DNA of 53,294 nucleotides from Butyricicoccus porcorum (GTDB taxonomy: Bacteria; Bacillota; Clostridia; Oscillospirales; Butyricicoccaceae). The stretch is from NCBI RefSeq assembly GCF_002157465.1, contig NZ_NHOC01000014.1, positions 1 to 53,294 on the forward strand, written 5' to 3'. The notes beneath the pieces are model-generated. The model had not been told where the DNA came from, searched no databases, and worked only from the letters and a program-made list of their open reading frames with translations. Position numbers and translations under genes: made by a program. Below, in pieces: positions 16,550 through 25,120 of this stretch (positions within the stretch are counted from its first letter, which is position 1; each line of letters opens with the position of its first letter).

Positions 16550-18111
16550 CCTACCTCAATTTCTGCGATGATCTTCGCAATCTCATCACGCAGAACCTGT
16601 TCACGGGCAACGATTTCCTCAATCTCGGCATTGAGCTTCACAATGTCGATTTTCTCTCTGGTGTCCTCTGCTTCCACATAGGTGGAAACAGAAAGATTGT
16701 AGTCGTTTTCCTCGATTTCCTCACAGGTTGCCAGATGGGAGAAGTGTGCCACTTCCTCGCGATTGGCAAAAGTGTCCACGATGCGCTGAATATTTTCCGG
16801 GGTCAGCTTATTGTTGTTCGTAACCTTGATGCACTCGTTGGATGCGTCAATAAACAGGGTCTTGTTGTCGGGTTTCCCCTTCTTCAAAACCATGATGCAG
16901 GTCGCAATGGAAGTTCCGAAGAACAGGTTGCTCGGTAACTGGATGATACAGTCAATATAGTTATTGTCAATCAGATACTTTCTGATTTTCTTCTCTGCAC
17001 CACCACGGTACATAATGCCGGGGAAACAGACGATCGCCGCCGTTCCGTTGGACGCAAGCCAGGAAAGGGAGTGCATGATAAAAGCAAGGTCAGCCTTGGA
17101 CTTCGGTGCGAGAACGCCGGCCGGAGAAAAACGAGGGTCGTTAATCAGCAGTGGATTGTCACTTCCCGCCCATTTGATCGAATACGGAGGATTGGAGACA
17201 ATCAACTCAAACGGCTCATCGTCCCAATGCTGCGGTGCGGTCAAAGTGTCCTCACAGGCGATATTAAATTTATCAAATCCAATATCATGGAGGAACATAT
17301 TGATACGGCACAGGTTGTAGGTTGTGATATTGATTTCCTGTCCGTAGAAGCCGTTTCGGACTGCATCTTTGCCAAGTATTTTTTCAGTTTTCAGAAGCAG
17401 AGAACCCGATCCGCACGCAGGGTCATACACTTTATTGATTTCCGTCTTGCCAACTGTACCGAGTCTGGTCAGCAGTTCAGAAACATCGGCAGGGGTAAAG
17501 AATTCCCCGCCGGACTTGCCTGCACCCGATGCGTACATGGTCATCAGATATTCGTAAGCATCGCCAAACGCATCAATATCATGGTCTTTCACATCACCAA
17601 GGTTCATATTGGCTACACCATGCAGAAGTTTGGCGAGGCGCTCATTCCTTTTTGCCACGGTAGAACCGAGCTTGTTGCTGTTCACATCAAAGTCATCAAA
17701 CAAACCGGCAAAACTGCTTTCAGAGGAAGAACCCTTTGCGGATGCTTCGATGTTGTTGAACACACGCTCCAAGGTCTCGTTCAGATTTTCGTCATTGTCC
17801 GCTCTGCGAGTGACATTGCAGAACAGCTCAGACGGCAGAATGAAAAAGCCTTTTTCTTCCACCAAGCCCTCACGGGCTTCTTCGGCTTCGTCATCTTTCA
17901 TCTGGATATAATCAAACGCTGCGTTTCCGGCTTCCTGTTCGCCGTCGTTAATGTAATTGGTCAGGTTTTCAGAAATGTATCGATAGAACATCGTGCCAAG
18001 GACATAGTTTTTGAAATCCCATCCGTCCACGGCACCACGGAGCTCATCAGCGATTGCCCAGATCGCACGATGCAGCTCGTCACGCTCCTGTTCTTTCTTT
18101 GTATCGATCAT
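16546..18111 (-). CDS. hsdM: Type I restriction-modification DNA methyltransferase subunit M
   Basis: N6-adenine methyltransferase of the type I complex, 521 residues. The N-terminal helical domain holds WDFKNYVLGTMFYRYIS. The S-adenosylmethionine motif is DPACGSGSLLL and the catalytic motif is SNPPYS (NPPY). The C-terminal coiled-coil that grips the S subunit contains LNAEIEEIVAREQVLRDEI. AAAAGGAG precedes the ATG at 18111. It overlaps hsdS by 4 bases and lies 79 bp after the Fic gene. Confidence 0.97.
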   Translation of the reverse strand: MIDTKKEQERDELHRAIWAIADELRGAVDGWDFKNYVLGTMFYRYISENLTNYINDGEQEAGNAAFDYIQMKDDEAEEAREGLVEEKGFFILPSELFCNVTRRADNDENLNETLERVFNNIEASAKGSSSESSFAGLFDDFDVNSNKLGSTVAKRNERLAKLLHGVANMNLGDVKDHDIDAFGDAYEYLMTMYASGAGKSGGEFFTPADVSELLTRLGTVGKTEINKVYDPACGSGSLLLKTEKILGKDAVRNGFYGQEINITTYNLCRINMFLHDIGFDKFNIACEDTLTAPQHWDDEPFELIVSNPPYSIKWAGSDNPLLINDPRFSPAGVLAPKSKADLAFIMHSLSWLASNGTAAIVCFPGIMYRGGAEKKIRKYLIDNNYIDCIIQLPSNLFFGTSIATCIMVLKKGKPDNKTLFIDASNECIKVTNNNKLTPENIQRIVDTFANREEVAHFSHLATCEEIEENDYNLSVSTYVEAEDTREKIDIVKLNAEIEEIVAREQVLRDEIAKIIAEIEVG

Positions 18112-18190
18112 GTTGTTTTTCTCCTTTTTTAATCGCTTCGTTGAGGAAAGTGCAGAATTTCAAATAGCACATGCACGAAACTTCCTCCGC

Positions 18191-19081
18191 TTAATATTCA
18201 ATCCTGAAATAATTCAGATACGCTTTATATCGATCCTGTGCAGATAGGCAAGTATCCGTCAAATAGCCTTTTTCATCGTCCCACTCTTTCAGACCACGAT
18301 AGTAGAACATCTTCAGATTATCTTCAATGATGAACGGAACAATATTGTATTTCAGGCACTCCTTAAACATAATCAGTCTGCCCACACGTCCATTGCCGTC
18401 CTGAAACGGATGGATTCGCTCAAATCTTACATGGAAGTCCAAAATATCTTCAAAAGTCTTTTCTTCCTTTGCGTTGTACTCCGTCAGCAGAGCTTTCATT
18501 CGATCGGCAACTTCTTCCGGCAAGGCCGTATCCATGCCGCCCACTTCATTCGGCACCTTTTTATAATCGCCTACAGCAAACCATTCTTTTCTGGAATCAC
18601 TGGTTCCATTCTTCAAAATCAGGTGAAGCTCCTTGATAAACTTCTCGCTCAGTGCCGCTTTTGCATTGTCAATTATCATATCAATGCACCGGAAGTGATT
18701 TGCCGTTTCAAGCACATCATCTACATTGAGGACTTCATTCTCCACACCGATGGTATTGGTTTCAAAAATGTACCGGGTCTGATCGTGCGTCAGGCGACTG
18801 CCCTCGATATGATTGGAATTATAAGTCAACTCGATCTGTGTCTTATGGTAAATACCGCCGGAATATTTGTTTGTTTTTTCTTCCCGCAGAATATCCAGCA
18901 AAGTGACGGGGGGTTCCTTTCTCTTATTGGAGCGCTCCGGCTTTTCTGCATTCTCCGGGATATTCCAGGTCTTGCCGGTAAGGAAAGCACCCGGAACACG
19001 CCCCTGAGCGCAGTAGTTTCTCACACTGCGTTCCGAGATATTCCATTTCTTTGCTATTTCAGTAACTGAAAGGTATCGCAT
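18191..19081 (-). CDS. fic: Fic-family protein with N-terminal helix-turn-helix
   Basis: Probable AMP-transferase (or other nucleotidyl transferase) acting on protein targets. Of 296 residues, 1-50 form a MerR-like DNA-binding helix-turn-helix (LSVTEIAKKWNISERSVRNYC). The Fic core follows with the inhibition-type motif NSNHIEGSRLT (resembling the S/TxxxE/GN inhibitory helix) and the active site HPFQDGNGRVGR. The ATG at 19081 follows GGAGGAGAG exactly; the frame continues upstream without meaning. It is the first gene of the restriction operon, an association often seen for type I systems. Confidence 0.92.
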   Translation of the reverse strand: MRYLSVTEIAKKWNISERSVRNYCAQGRVPGAFLTGKTWNIPENAEKPERSNKRKEPPVTLLDILREEKTNKYSGGIYHKTQIELTYNSNHIEGSRLTHDQTRYIFETNTIGVENEVLNVDDVLETANHFRCIDMIIDNAKAALSEKFIKELHLILKNGTSDSRKEWFAVGDYKKVPNEVGGMDTALPEEVADRMKALLTEYNAKEEKTFEDILDFHVRFERIHPFQDGNGRVGRLIMFKECLKYNIVPFIIEDNLKMFYYRGLKEWDDEKGYLTDTCLSAQDRYKAYLNYFRIEY

Positions 19082-19131
19082 CTGCTCTCCTCCACTTATC
19101 TCAAAATGATTTTCACACTTTTCTACTGTAT

Positions 19132-19161
19132 AGTATAGCACATTATCGGCAATAAATTCAA
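19132..19161 (-). promoter_or_regulatory. Promoter of the fic-hsdMSR operon
   Basis: Minus strand TTGAAT (19161-19156), 18-bp spacer, TATACT (19137-19132), about 50 bp before the Fic start. Confidence 0.6.
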
Positions 19162-19335
19162 CCGATTTAGTTTCAATGCCATGTGTTTTTGCCGCATCCG
19201 GAAGTTTTACACAAAGAAAGCAAACCTTCCAATACGCCAAAGTACATAAAAATGAGATTATAATCACAATAATTATGTGATGACAGATGTGTTCAAACTA
19301 CCACCTGCGGTTGTTTCCAGAGGGCAGTTTCTTTT

Positions 19336-19398
19336 ATGTTCTACGATGAAGCAACGTTCCAATACACGCTTGTGATAACTGTATATAAAAAGAAGTAA
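19336..19398 (+). pseudogene. Degenerate holin-like type I toxin peptide (TxpA-like), shortened
   Basis: A 20-residue frame reading MFYDEATFQYTL then VITVYKKK. The start (DEATFQ) and the Lys-rich end resemble holin-like toxin peptides of Firmicutes, but the hydrophobic middle expected in the usual roughly 30-residue toxin is mostly missing. Its stop codon is the first base-paired part of a hairpin, as in other such loci. Low confidence; the rest of 19082-19540 holds only the Fic promoter and the hairpins. Confidence 0.3.
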
Positions 19399-19484
19399 CC
19401 GCCCCAGCGTAGGAAACCAGGCGGTTAATTCTTAACCATCTTGATGAGGACGCACCGTTTGTCATGTGTGCCTCTTTTTTATTA
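19396..19484 (+). ncRNA. Two-hairpin element of type I toxin-antitoxin appearance
   Basis: First stem TAACCGCC / GGCGGTTA (19396-19427), then GAGGACGCAC / GTGTGCCTC followed by a run of T (19446-19484), a terminator. The layout fits a toxin mRNA tail with an antisense RNA region. Inference. Confidence 0.35.
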
Positions 19485-19539
19485 TACCATCATTTTCAGT
19501 TTGCGTTGTCAATGATTTCAACGAACATGAAATTTCTTT

Positions 19540-19908
19540 TCAAAAATCACTGCCGCAGTGTTTACAATGCCACTGCTTTCCAATCTTGCTGCCCGCCAGT
19601 CCGAGAGTTAGTAGCGACAGCGTCCTACCACCCGATCCAATCTTCTTCGTGTCGTGAGAATGACAATATGGGCATTCTGGAGTATTGGGTTTTGGTGGCG
19701 TATGCAAAGTTGTATATCCACACACATTGCACTTTAATGCACCATTTGGATATGGTTTTTTGCATAAAGGACATTTATAGAAAATATTATTGTTGGTGCT
19801 GGTCTTCTGATTCTCTAAAGACAAAGATATAGGACATCCGCAATGCGGACAGATTTCTGCATGATCGGATACACTTTGCCCACAGTCGATGCACGTAATT
19901 AAAGCCAT
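19540..19908 (-). CDS. Small zinc-ribbon protein
   Basis: A 122-residue protein with three cysteine pairs: ITCIDCGQSV / ICPHCGCPIS, YKCPLCKKPY / LKCNVCGYTT and ECPYCHSHDT / WHCKHCGSDF, arranged as zinc ribbons. It contains a glycine-rich hydrophobic stretch SLLTLGLAGSKIG. AAGGAGGGGG precedes the ATG. Function unknown; such proteins are frequent passengers on integrative elements. Confidence 0.7.
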   Translation of the reverse strand: MALITCIDCGQSVSDHAEICPHCGCPISLSLENQKTSTNNNIFYKCPLCKKPYPNGALKCNVCGYTTLHTPPKPNTPECPYCHSHDTKKIGSGGRTLSLLTLGLAGSKIGKQWHCKHCGSDF

Positions 19909-20042
19909 GAATTTATCCCCCTCCTTGTTTTTTGATATTGTACCACATTTTGAAGCTGAAAGAAATAGGTCTGTTTCTCATACAGGATTTCTAAAAATTG
20001 AGTTTTAATTTTTAGCTTCTTCGACCGCCCGCCGCCAGTCAT

Positions 20043-20612
20043 TTACATCATAAAAAATTCGTCCAGTAGCCATCCACGCGCGATAATATACCGTAAAGGA
20101 ACAAGCAGTGCCGTATTATAATTACCATCCACTAAATGTCGGATTTTTTTGCAGCGTGAATCATCCAAATCCAATTCTGTTTTCATTTTCTCCCAGTCGA
20201 TAATGTAAATACTCTTTTTGTTTGCAGGATTCTTTACTTTTGCCGATGAATCAACTACGGCAATCCGTGAGTAATCATAGTGATACCATCCGTCGGACTT
20301 TTTTCCGTTGCGGTCAACCCGTAATTCGATATACATGTTATGTGTGTTTGCAATGCTCGAATCCGCTTTGACCTCTAAATAGAATCGTTCCCCTGTCAAT
20401 CTATCTGTTACATGCAGGTCTCCTTTATGCTCTTCTGACAAAGGAACGCTTTTCGCTTCATAACCGTAATCCGCCAGGCATTGCTTTACGAGAATGACAA
20501 ACGGTTTACTTTGATTTAGTTTTACTTCAAATGTCTTGTCCAGCGCCATGAAGAGTAAAGCAAGACTTTCCTTGCTCCCTCCCCGGCTGATATTGTTTAT
20601 ACATACAAACAT
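20043..20612 (-). CDS. Putative PD-(D/E)xK nuclease-like protein, start uncertain
   Basis: About 189 residues. The block KGDLHVTDRLTGERFYLEVK has the spacing of a PD-(D/E)xK nuclease core (Asp, then E-x-K), and is followed by DYSRIAVVDSS. This is a motif-level guess, not a family assignment. The best ribosome-binding site (AGGAGG, about 20614) is correctly spaced for an ATG at about 20603 in a different frame, which stops after 25 codons; so either translation begins elsewhere in this frame (ATG 20612 or ATG 20549) or the 5' end carries a frameshift. Confidence 0.5.
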   Translation of the reverse strand: MFVCINNISRGGSKESLALLFMALDKTFEVKLNQSKPFVILVKQCLADYGYEAKSVPLSEEHKGDLHVTDRLTGERFYLEVKADSSIANTHNMYIELRVDRNGKKSDGWYHYDYSRIAVVDSSAKVKNPANKKSIYIIDWEKMKTELDLDDSRCKKIRHLVDGNYNTALLVPLRYIIARGWLLDEFFMM

Positions 20613-20631
20613 CCTCCTTAACAGCAAAAAA

Positions 20632-20664
20632 ATACCCGTATTCTTTGCAGAACACGGGTTTCTA
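20632..20664 (-). terminator. Terminator of the small regulator gene
   Basis: Minus strand ACCCGTGTTCTGC / loop / AATACGGGT followed by seven T, 18 bp after the regulator stop. Confidence 0.75.
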
Positions 20665-20681
20665 TAGTATCTGTACTAAAA

Positions 20682-20885
20682 TCACTTGCTTTTATCATGG
20701 CAGATAATATCTGATACTTCGCAATTCAGAATAAAACAAAGTGTATCTAAGGTCTTCGTCGTGATCGGAAGCCCTTTTTTCATCCGATGCAACGTATTGG
20801 CAGATATACCTTCCTTAAAAATCAAATGATATTCCGTAATATTTTTCTTAAACAACGTATCATAGAACGGTCGATACGAGATCAT
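20682..20885 (-). CDS. Small Cro/CI-type helix-turn-helix regulator
   Basis: A 67-residue DNA-binding protein: YDTLFKKNITEYHLIFKEG, then ISANTLHRMKKGLPITTKTL and LCFILNCEVSDII, the compact one-domain XRE pattern. The ATG at 20885 has GGTGATT upstream; a TTG at 20891 is an alternative. It is divergent from the membrane-protein gene and probably controls that promoter. Confidence 0.75.
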   Translation of the reverse strand: MISYRPFYDTLFKKNITEYHLIFKEGISANTLHRMKKGLPITTKTLDTLCFILNCEVSDIICHDKSK

Positions 20886-20910
20886 AACCAATCACCGCAT
20901 CAAGATTACC

Positions 20911-20951
20911 ATACTTAATTTGTTGACTATGCTTAATATATTGAGTATAAT
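20911..20951 (+). promoter_or_regulatory. Consensus promoter with overlapping inverted repeats
   Basis: TTGACT (20923-20928), 17-bp spacer, TATAAT (20946-20951) drive the membrane-protein gene. ATACTTAAT (20911-20919) and ATTGAGTAT (20940-20948) form an inverted repeat over the promoter, and CTTAATATATTGAG is a second near-palindrome, so the neighbouring regulator is the likely ligand. Confidence 0.65.
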
Positions 20952-20980
20952 GGAGAAAGATTATTCAGGGAGGGATAAAA

Positions 20981-22258
20981 ATGAATCAGCAAAAAGTTAA
21001 AACCATAATTTCACGAATCATTGAAATCATGCTTCTGGCTGCTGGAATCTGCACATTGGCGATTTCTGGACTTGCGACATACGAATCACTGCTGTATGAG
21101 GATATTGCATCTGATGGTTTCCTCGAAACATGCGTTGCGGGCGATATCCTTGGCATTGTTTTAATCGCACTGGGCATCTATCTCCATCGGCGCATTTCTC
21201 GCGCAAAAAAACGCCAGCTGGAAGCCTCTGCTCCTTTAGAACTTCCATCTGATCCCACAACTTCTTCAATAGAAAATCCGGTCACAATCGACATTGCTCC
21301 TGCTGACACCAATGATCAGGACACCAGCACACAACCAACACGCAAGCCACTAAATAAAAAGAAAATCGGCATTGTTGCCGGGATCGTTGTTTTGATTTGT
21401 ATCATATCTTGTACAGCAATTACTTACAGAAATTCTAAAATCCAAGCAGAGCAAGAAGCTGAAATTGCAGCTGTCCAACAGTATAATGACTATATCGATA
21501 ACTTTTACCGTCTATACCTGCAAGCTCATCAAGGAGCTTCTACAGCTGAAAGTGTCTGTGTGCTGACCTATAATGTATGGCATGACAAAATCTATAATGA
21601 TTCTTCTGATGAAACCGAAAAATATCTGAAGAACACCTCCGATTTCAATGACGCTGTTCAAAACATATATGCCGATACAGAAATCAAGAAAAATTTATCT
21701 GATATTGAAGATACTCAAAGCAGCATTAGACAAATCATGCAGGAATTACAATCTTGCCCGGACGAAATGAATAAATGCTATGACGCCGCTGTCGAGTTAA
21801 GCACAGCTTTCAATTCGTTGGCTGAGTTAGCGCTCACACCTACCGGAACTCTGACCTCGTATAACAGTTCAGAGCAAAGCAAGGTGGATGCTTATCTGAC
21901 AGCAGAGCAAACTCTCTCTATGCTTATTCCATCCAAAAAAGATCGTCCCTATTTCGATGATGAAACCAAAGAAATCGTTGAAGCCTATTCCTTTGCAAAT
22001 TGCTTAAATCAAACCTCAGAACATATACCATCTAATATAACAGTAAAAGATTACTCACTGTTTGGAAAAACACTTTTATCCGGAACGACTGATATCAACG
22101 GAATCACTGGAACCGTATCTTTTAGCGCAATGCATAATTCAGTTGGCGTATTCGACTACATTTCGTGGCAAGCTGATAAACCCGACGATGCTTCCATAGA
22201 GAAATTTGTGGAACAAATGACACTATTGTATGGTGAAGAATATCAACCGAAAGTATAG
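20981..22258 (+). CDS. Membrane protein of unknown function
   Basis: A 425-residue protein. Two N-terminal hydrophobic helices (about residues 10-30 and 50-66) are followed by a Pro/Thr/Asp-rich linker, a third helix (about 127-147, KIGIVAGIVVLICIIS) and a 270-residue extracytoplasmic, charged, helical domain. No known family was recognised. AGGGAGGG precedes the ATG. The stop codon abuts the end of the IS element, so the original C-terminus may have been changed by the insertion. Confidence 0.65.
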   Translation: MNQQKVKTIISRIIEIMLLAAGICTLAISGLATYESLLYEDIASDGFLETCVAGDILGIVLIALGIYLHRRISRAKKRQLEASAPLELPSDPTTSSIENPVTIDIAPADTNDQDTSTQPTRKPLNKKKIGIVAGIVVLICIISCTAITYRNSKIQAEQEAEIAAVQQYNDYIDNFYRLYLQAHQGASTAESVCVLTYNVWHDKIYNDSSDETEKYLKNTSDFNDAVQNIYADTEIKKNLSDIEDTQSSIRQIMQELQSCPDEMNKCYDAAVELSTAFNSLAELALTPTGTLTSYNSSEQSKVDAYLTAEQTLSMLIPSKKDRPYFDDETKEIVEAYSFANCLNQTSEHIPSNITVKDYSLFGKTLLSGTTDINGITGTVSFSAMHNSVGVFDYISWQADKPDDASIEKFVEQMTLLYGEEYQPKV

Positions 22259-22369
22259 TGGCTCAGTTGTCAAGACAAAAATCTAAGATTTTTATAATGA
22301 ACTGATATAGTGGACAAGTTACAAGGAACATGTGGAGAACAGTGGAGCACTCCCCAGATTCAATATATG

Positions 22370-23260
22370 CTAAGCTACATATGGCATCAACATTGCCGGA
22401 TAGTAGCATTCAGCCGGTGTTTGGTAATCAAGTGCAGAATGGCGCCGCTCAAAGTTGTAGATGTGGATATACTGTCCGATAGCAGCTCTTGCTTCCCTGA
22501 TGTTGTTGTACTGTGTCAGATAGGCTTCCTCATACTTGAAGCTGCGGAACCAGCGTTCAATCATGATGTTGTCTGCCCAGCGACTTTTTCCATCCATACT
22601 CTGACGGATGCCGTTTTCCTTTACAAAGTCAATGTATTGCTGACTTGTAAACTGACAACCCTGATCTGAATTCAGGATTTGAGGTTTTGCCACTTTGAAA
22701 GCTTTTTTCAGGGCACTGATAACCATTCTGGTATCAAGTGTGTCATCCACTTCCCAGCCGACAATACAACGGCTATACCAGTCGATCACGGCTGTCAGAT
22801 ACAGAAATCCGCGCTTGATCGGGATATATGTAATGTCAATAGACCATGCTTGATTTGGCTTGTCTATGACCGCATTACGAAGAAGATATGGACATACTTT
22901 CGCCTGCTGCATTCGCTTGGAAAGATTCACCTTTGGATAGATCGGGTAAATATCCATCTCATTCATGTAGCGTCTTGCCTTGCGGCGCCCAACCTGGTAA
23001 CCACGGGCTTTTAACTGTGCAGACATTTGTCTTGCGCCCCAAGTGGGATTATCTGTATGGAGATGATCAATGATCTCTTTGCAGGCCAGTTCCTCATCTG
23101 AAATAGGGGTGCCCGTGTAATAAATGCTTGTACGGTTGATGTCAAGCAACCTGGCACCAACGGAAGCCGGAATTTCCTTAGTCGTCAAAAGGTTTTGGAC
23201 TAAACTTACTCTCGTAGTCAGGTCCACAAATTTCTTCAGATTTTTTTTTGAGCCAGTCAA
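22370..23260 (-). CDS. IS3-family transposase OrfB (DDE integrase domain)
   Basis: 296 residues of the integrase-like catalytic part. The DDE triad is seen at SIDITYIPIK, NSDQGCQF and MIERWFRSFKYEE. The HTH_21 region (LDINRTSIYYTG) is N-terminal. It normally forms as an OrfAB fusion by -1 frameshifting on the A-run at about 23235-23243 shared with orfA; the ATG at the start of this frame may not be used. Confidence 0.93.
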   Translation of the reverse strand: MTGSKKNLKKFVDLTTRVSLVQNLLTTKEIPASVGARLLDINRTSIYYTGTPISDEELACKEIIDHLHTDNPTWGARQMSAQLKARGYQVGRRKARRYMNEMDIYPIYPKVNLSKRMQQAKVCPYLLRNAVIDKPNQAWSIDITYIPIKRGFLYLTAVIDWYSRCIVGWEVDDTLDTRMVISALKKAFKVAKPQILNSDQGCQFTSQQYIDFVKENGIRQSMDGKSRWADNIMIERWFRSFKYEEAYLTQYNNIREARAAIGQYIHIYNFERRHSALDYQTPAECYYPAMLMPYVA

Positions 23261-23525
23261 CCTGCATGGTTAACTGACCAACCTTTTTGGCATACTCCGC
23301 TTTCTCTTTTCGCTCTTCGGCAAGCTTTTCTTTGAGGTTTTCCTCGCGCTTGTCGTCGAACACAACCGAAGCATTGTTCAGGAACTCCTTTTTCCAGTTA
23401 CGGAGCAGATTTGGTTGGATGCTATTTTCAGCTGCCAGGGTATTGAGATCTTTCTCACCCTTAAGCAGCTCAATTACAAGGTTTGATTTGAATTTGGCAC
23501 TAAAACTTCTTCTCTGTCTGGACAT
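23178..23525 (-). CDS. IS3-family transposase OrfA
   Basis: 115 residues with the HTH_Tnp_1 domain (RRSFSAKFKSNLVIELLKGE, LAAENSIQPNLLRNW) and a leucine-zipper-like helix (LAEERKEKAEYAKKV). It overlaps orfB by 83 bp; a run of nine A (minus strand) near its end is the likely slippery site. Confidence 0.92.
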   Translation of the reverse strand: MSRQRRSFSAKFKSNLVIELLKGEKDLNTLAAENSIQPNLLRNWKKEFLNNASVVFDDKREENLKEKLAEERKEKAEYAKKVGQLTMQVDWLKKKSEEICGPDYESKFSPKPFDD

Positions 23526-23737
23526 GATAATGGCTCCTTTCTTACATACTGGTTTAAGTATATCAGATTCATTAAAATCTGTCCGAAAAAGTGTCTTAAT
23601 TTATGAGACCATTATAAAGAACCGCAGGAAGGGCAACATACTTGGAGCCTGAATAATACGCATTATTACATCAATTTATCTTGTGATGATGAGAAATTAA
23701 GCATTACTTGGATGTACACATAATAAAGCAGTCACTA

Positions 23738-23786
23738 TAAAGCCTGTTCCCATACTCGATTCTTTGTCAGTATGGGGACAGGCTTT
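23738..23786. terminator. Long hairpin between the IS element and the hypothetical operon
   Basis: Stem AAGCCTGTTCCCATACT / AGTATGGGGACAGGCTTTT, a 17-bp near-perfect match with a 12-base loop. The T run is better on the plus strand, but its position fits the end of the minus-strand operon. The rest of 23612-23855 shows nothing. Confidence 0.6.
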
Positions 23787-23855
23787 TCAACTTCAATATA
23801 AAAAATAGGGCGGTGAGTTACACCGCTTCAATATGATGAAAGTATTTGCAACCTC

Positions 23856-24617
23856 TCAATCACAATCTTGCCATTCTTCTTCATCTTCCCAATCGTAATG
23901 CGGAGCTACTTTTGGACGCGGAGGAGCAGTCAATAAGAACCCACACTTATCTTCGTACTTGCGCCACTCTGTGTTGCCTGTTACGATGTCCATTAAATCC
24001 TTTGGATACTTACGCAGCAGCGCATCTGGATCGAGCTGAATAAATTTATCTTCCAGTTTGTATCCATACGATTTTTCATCCCACTCTCGTGAACGATCAA
24101 TGTCAAGAGAGTCCCTACACTCCCAGTATGCTGTATTGGCTAGAGGAATATAAATACTTCCTCCATTCATTTTTCTTCCTGCCACAACTTTGTCATAGTG
24201 AATCGAAATATAAGCGGTATTATCACATTTCTTTCTGTATATATGTTTTACATTCTCGTCATTCGCCCACAGGTTTACGATCCACACATAAAACTCTTCT
24301 TCTGTCATGCCGATCTGCTTTAAAATTTTATCTGAGCGATATGTTGGTTGCGTTCCCATCCCGGATACATATTTACTATTATAATGATTACCTCGGATTA
24401 CACTATAGATAAGAGAAATAGGGTTGTCATTTAATTCTGCAATTTTCTCTACACTGCGCCGGATCTTTCTAAAGTATTGCAGCTCTTCCCACTCATCTTT
24501 TTCTTTTTCCTGCCTTTTCATCATATCCAAATGTTCTCCGGCCTGCTTCCGTTTCGGATCGGTAAAAGCGGCCTTTGAAAACACACCAATCGCCAGTGCA
24601 ACTGCTAAATCTAACAT
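23856..24617 (-). CDS. Hypothetical protein with N-terminal membrane segment
   Basis: 253 residues, unrecognised. A short hydrophobic start (MLDLAVALAIGVFSKAAF) is followed by charged helical sequence and an aromatic-rich central part; the C-terminus is strongly acidic. Start ATG 24617 overlaps the stop of the gene before it (TGATG), so the two are coupled. It is the last gene of the minus-strand hypothetical operon 23856-27165. Confidence 0.6.
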   Translation of the reverse strand: MLDLAVALAIGVFSKAAFTDPKRKQAGEHLDMMKRQEKEKDEWEELQYFRKIRRSVEKIAELNDNPISLIYSVIRGNHYNSKYVSGMGTQPTYRSDKILKQIGMTEEEFYVWIVNLWANDENVKHIYRKKCDNTAYISIHYDKVVAGRKMNGGSIYIPLANTAYWECRDSLDIDRSREWDEKSYGYKLEDKFIQLDPDALLRKYPKDLMDIVTGNTEWRKYEDKCGFLLTAPPRPKVAPHYDWEDEEEWQDCD

Positions 24618-25009
24618 CACTGTGCCTCCTCGATAACCCATGCATCACAAACGCCTTCATCAGAACAATCCCATGTGTCGTATAAAACTCCATCAACACA
24701 TGCTACCCAGTGACGCGGCATCTTCAATATGTACTTGCCATGTGGATGCTCTTTACAAAACGTTTTTCCATCCATCATACTGTAGTCACCCCACTTGTCA
24801 AAGATAATGCGTCCCCAACCACTTCGTCTTCCAAGCTCTTCTCCTACGCTTTTACAGCTAAAATGCTCTGCACCAATCTCATTTTTGATGCGGTTCAACA
24901 TGCGCTGCACTGACATGTAATCCATACCGGTTACTTTACACACAGCTCGTTTGACACAATCTTTGGCGGTTTTGCTTCCCTTGGGATGCGGATTATAATA
25001 CTGATACAT
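24617..25009 (-). CDS. Papain-like (cysteine protease fold) accessory protein
   Basis: A 130-residue protein. It opens with YNPHPKGSKTAKDCVKRAV, a Cys at the start of a helix, and closes with RHWVACVDGVLYDTWDCSDE, a His followed by Asp, which resembles the Cys-His-Asp order of small papain-like proteins found on phages and integrative elements. I recall the DCVxRA...HWVA pattern from phage hypothetical proteins; the enzymatic role is inferred. Start ATG 25009 rather than the 25069 extension. Confidence 0.55.
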   Translation of the reverse strand: MYQYYNPHPKGSKTAKDCVKRAVCKVTGMDYMSVQRMLNRIKNEIGAEHFSCKSVGEELGRRSGWGRIIFDKWGDYSMMDGKTFCKEHPHGKYILKMPRHWVACVDGVLYDTWDCSDEGVCDAWVIEEAQ

Positions 25010-25120
25010 AATATCACCTCGTTTTATTATAACACAACCTGCGAACCTGTGATTATAATTCAAAAACAAATTTTAAAAAATGGATAAAACTGTAGTACCT
25101 CCGCTTCTGTATCTGAAATC

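Larger units (their letters stand above)
22259..23611 (-). mobile_element. IS3-family insertion sequence
   Basis: About 1353 bp with orfA and orfB in overlapping frames. Proposed ends are TGGCTCAGTT..CAAGACA on the left and, on the minus strand, TGGTCTCAT..TAAGACA on the right, an imperfect inverted repeat. The exact ends and the target duplication are not certain: no clear 3-bp duplication is seen. Confidence 0.75.
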
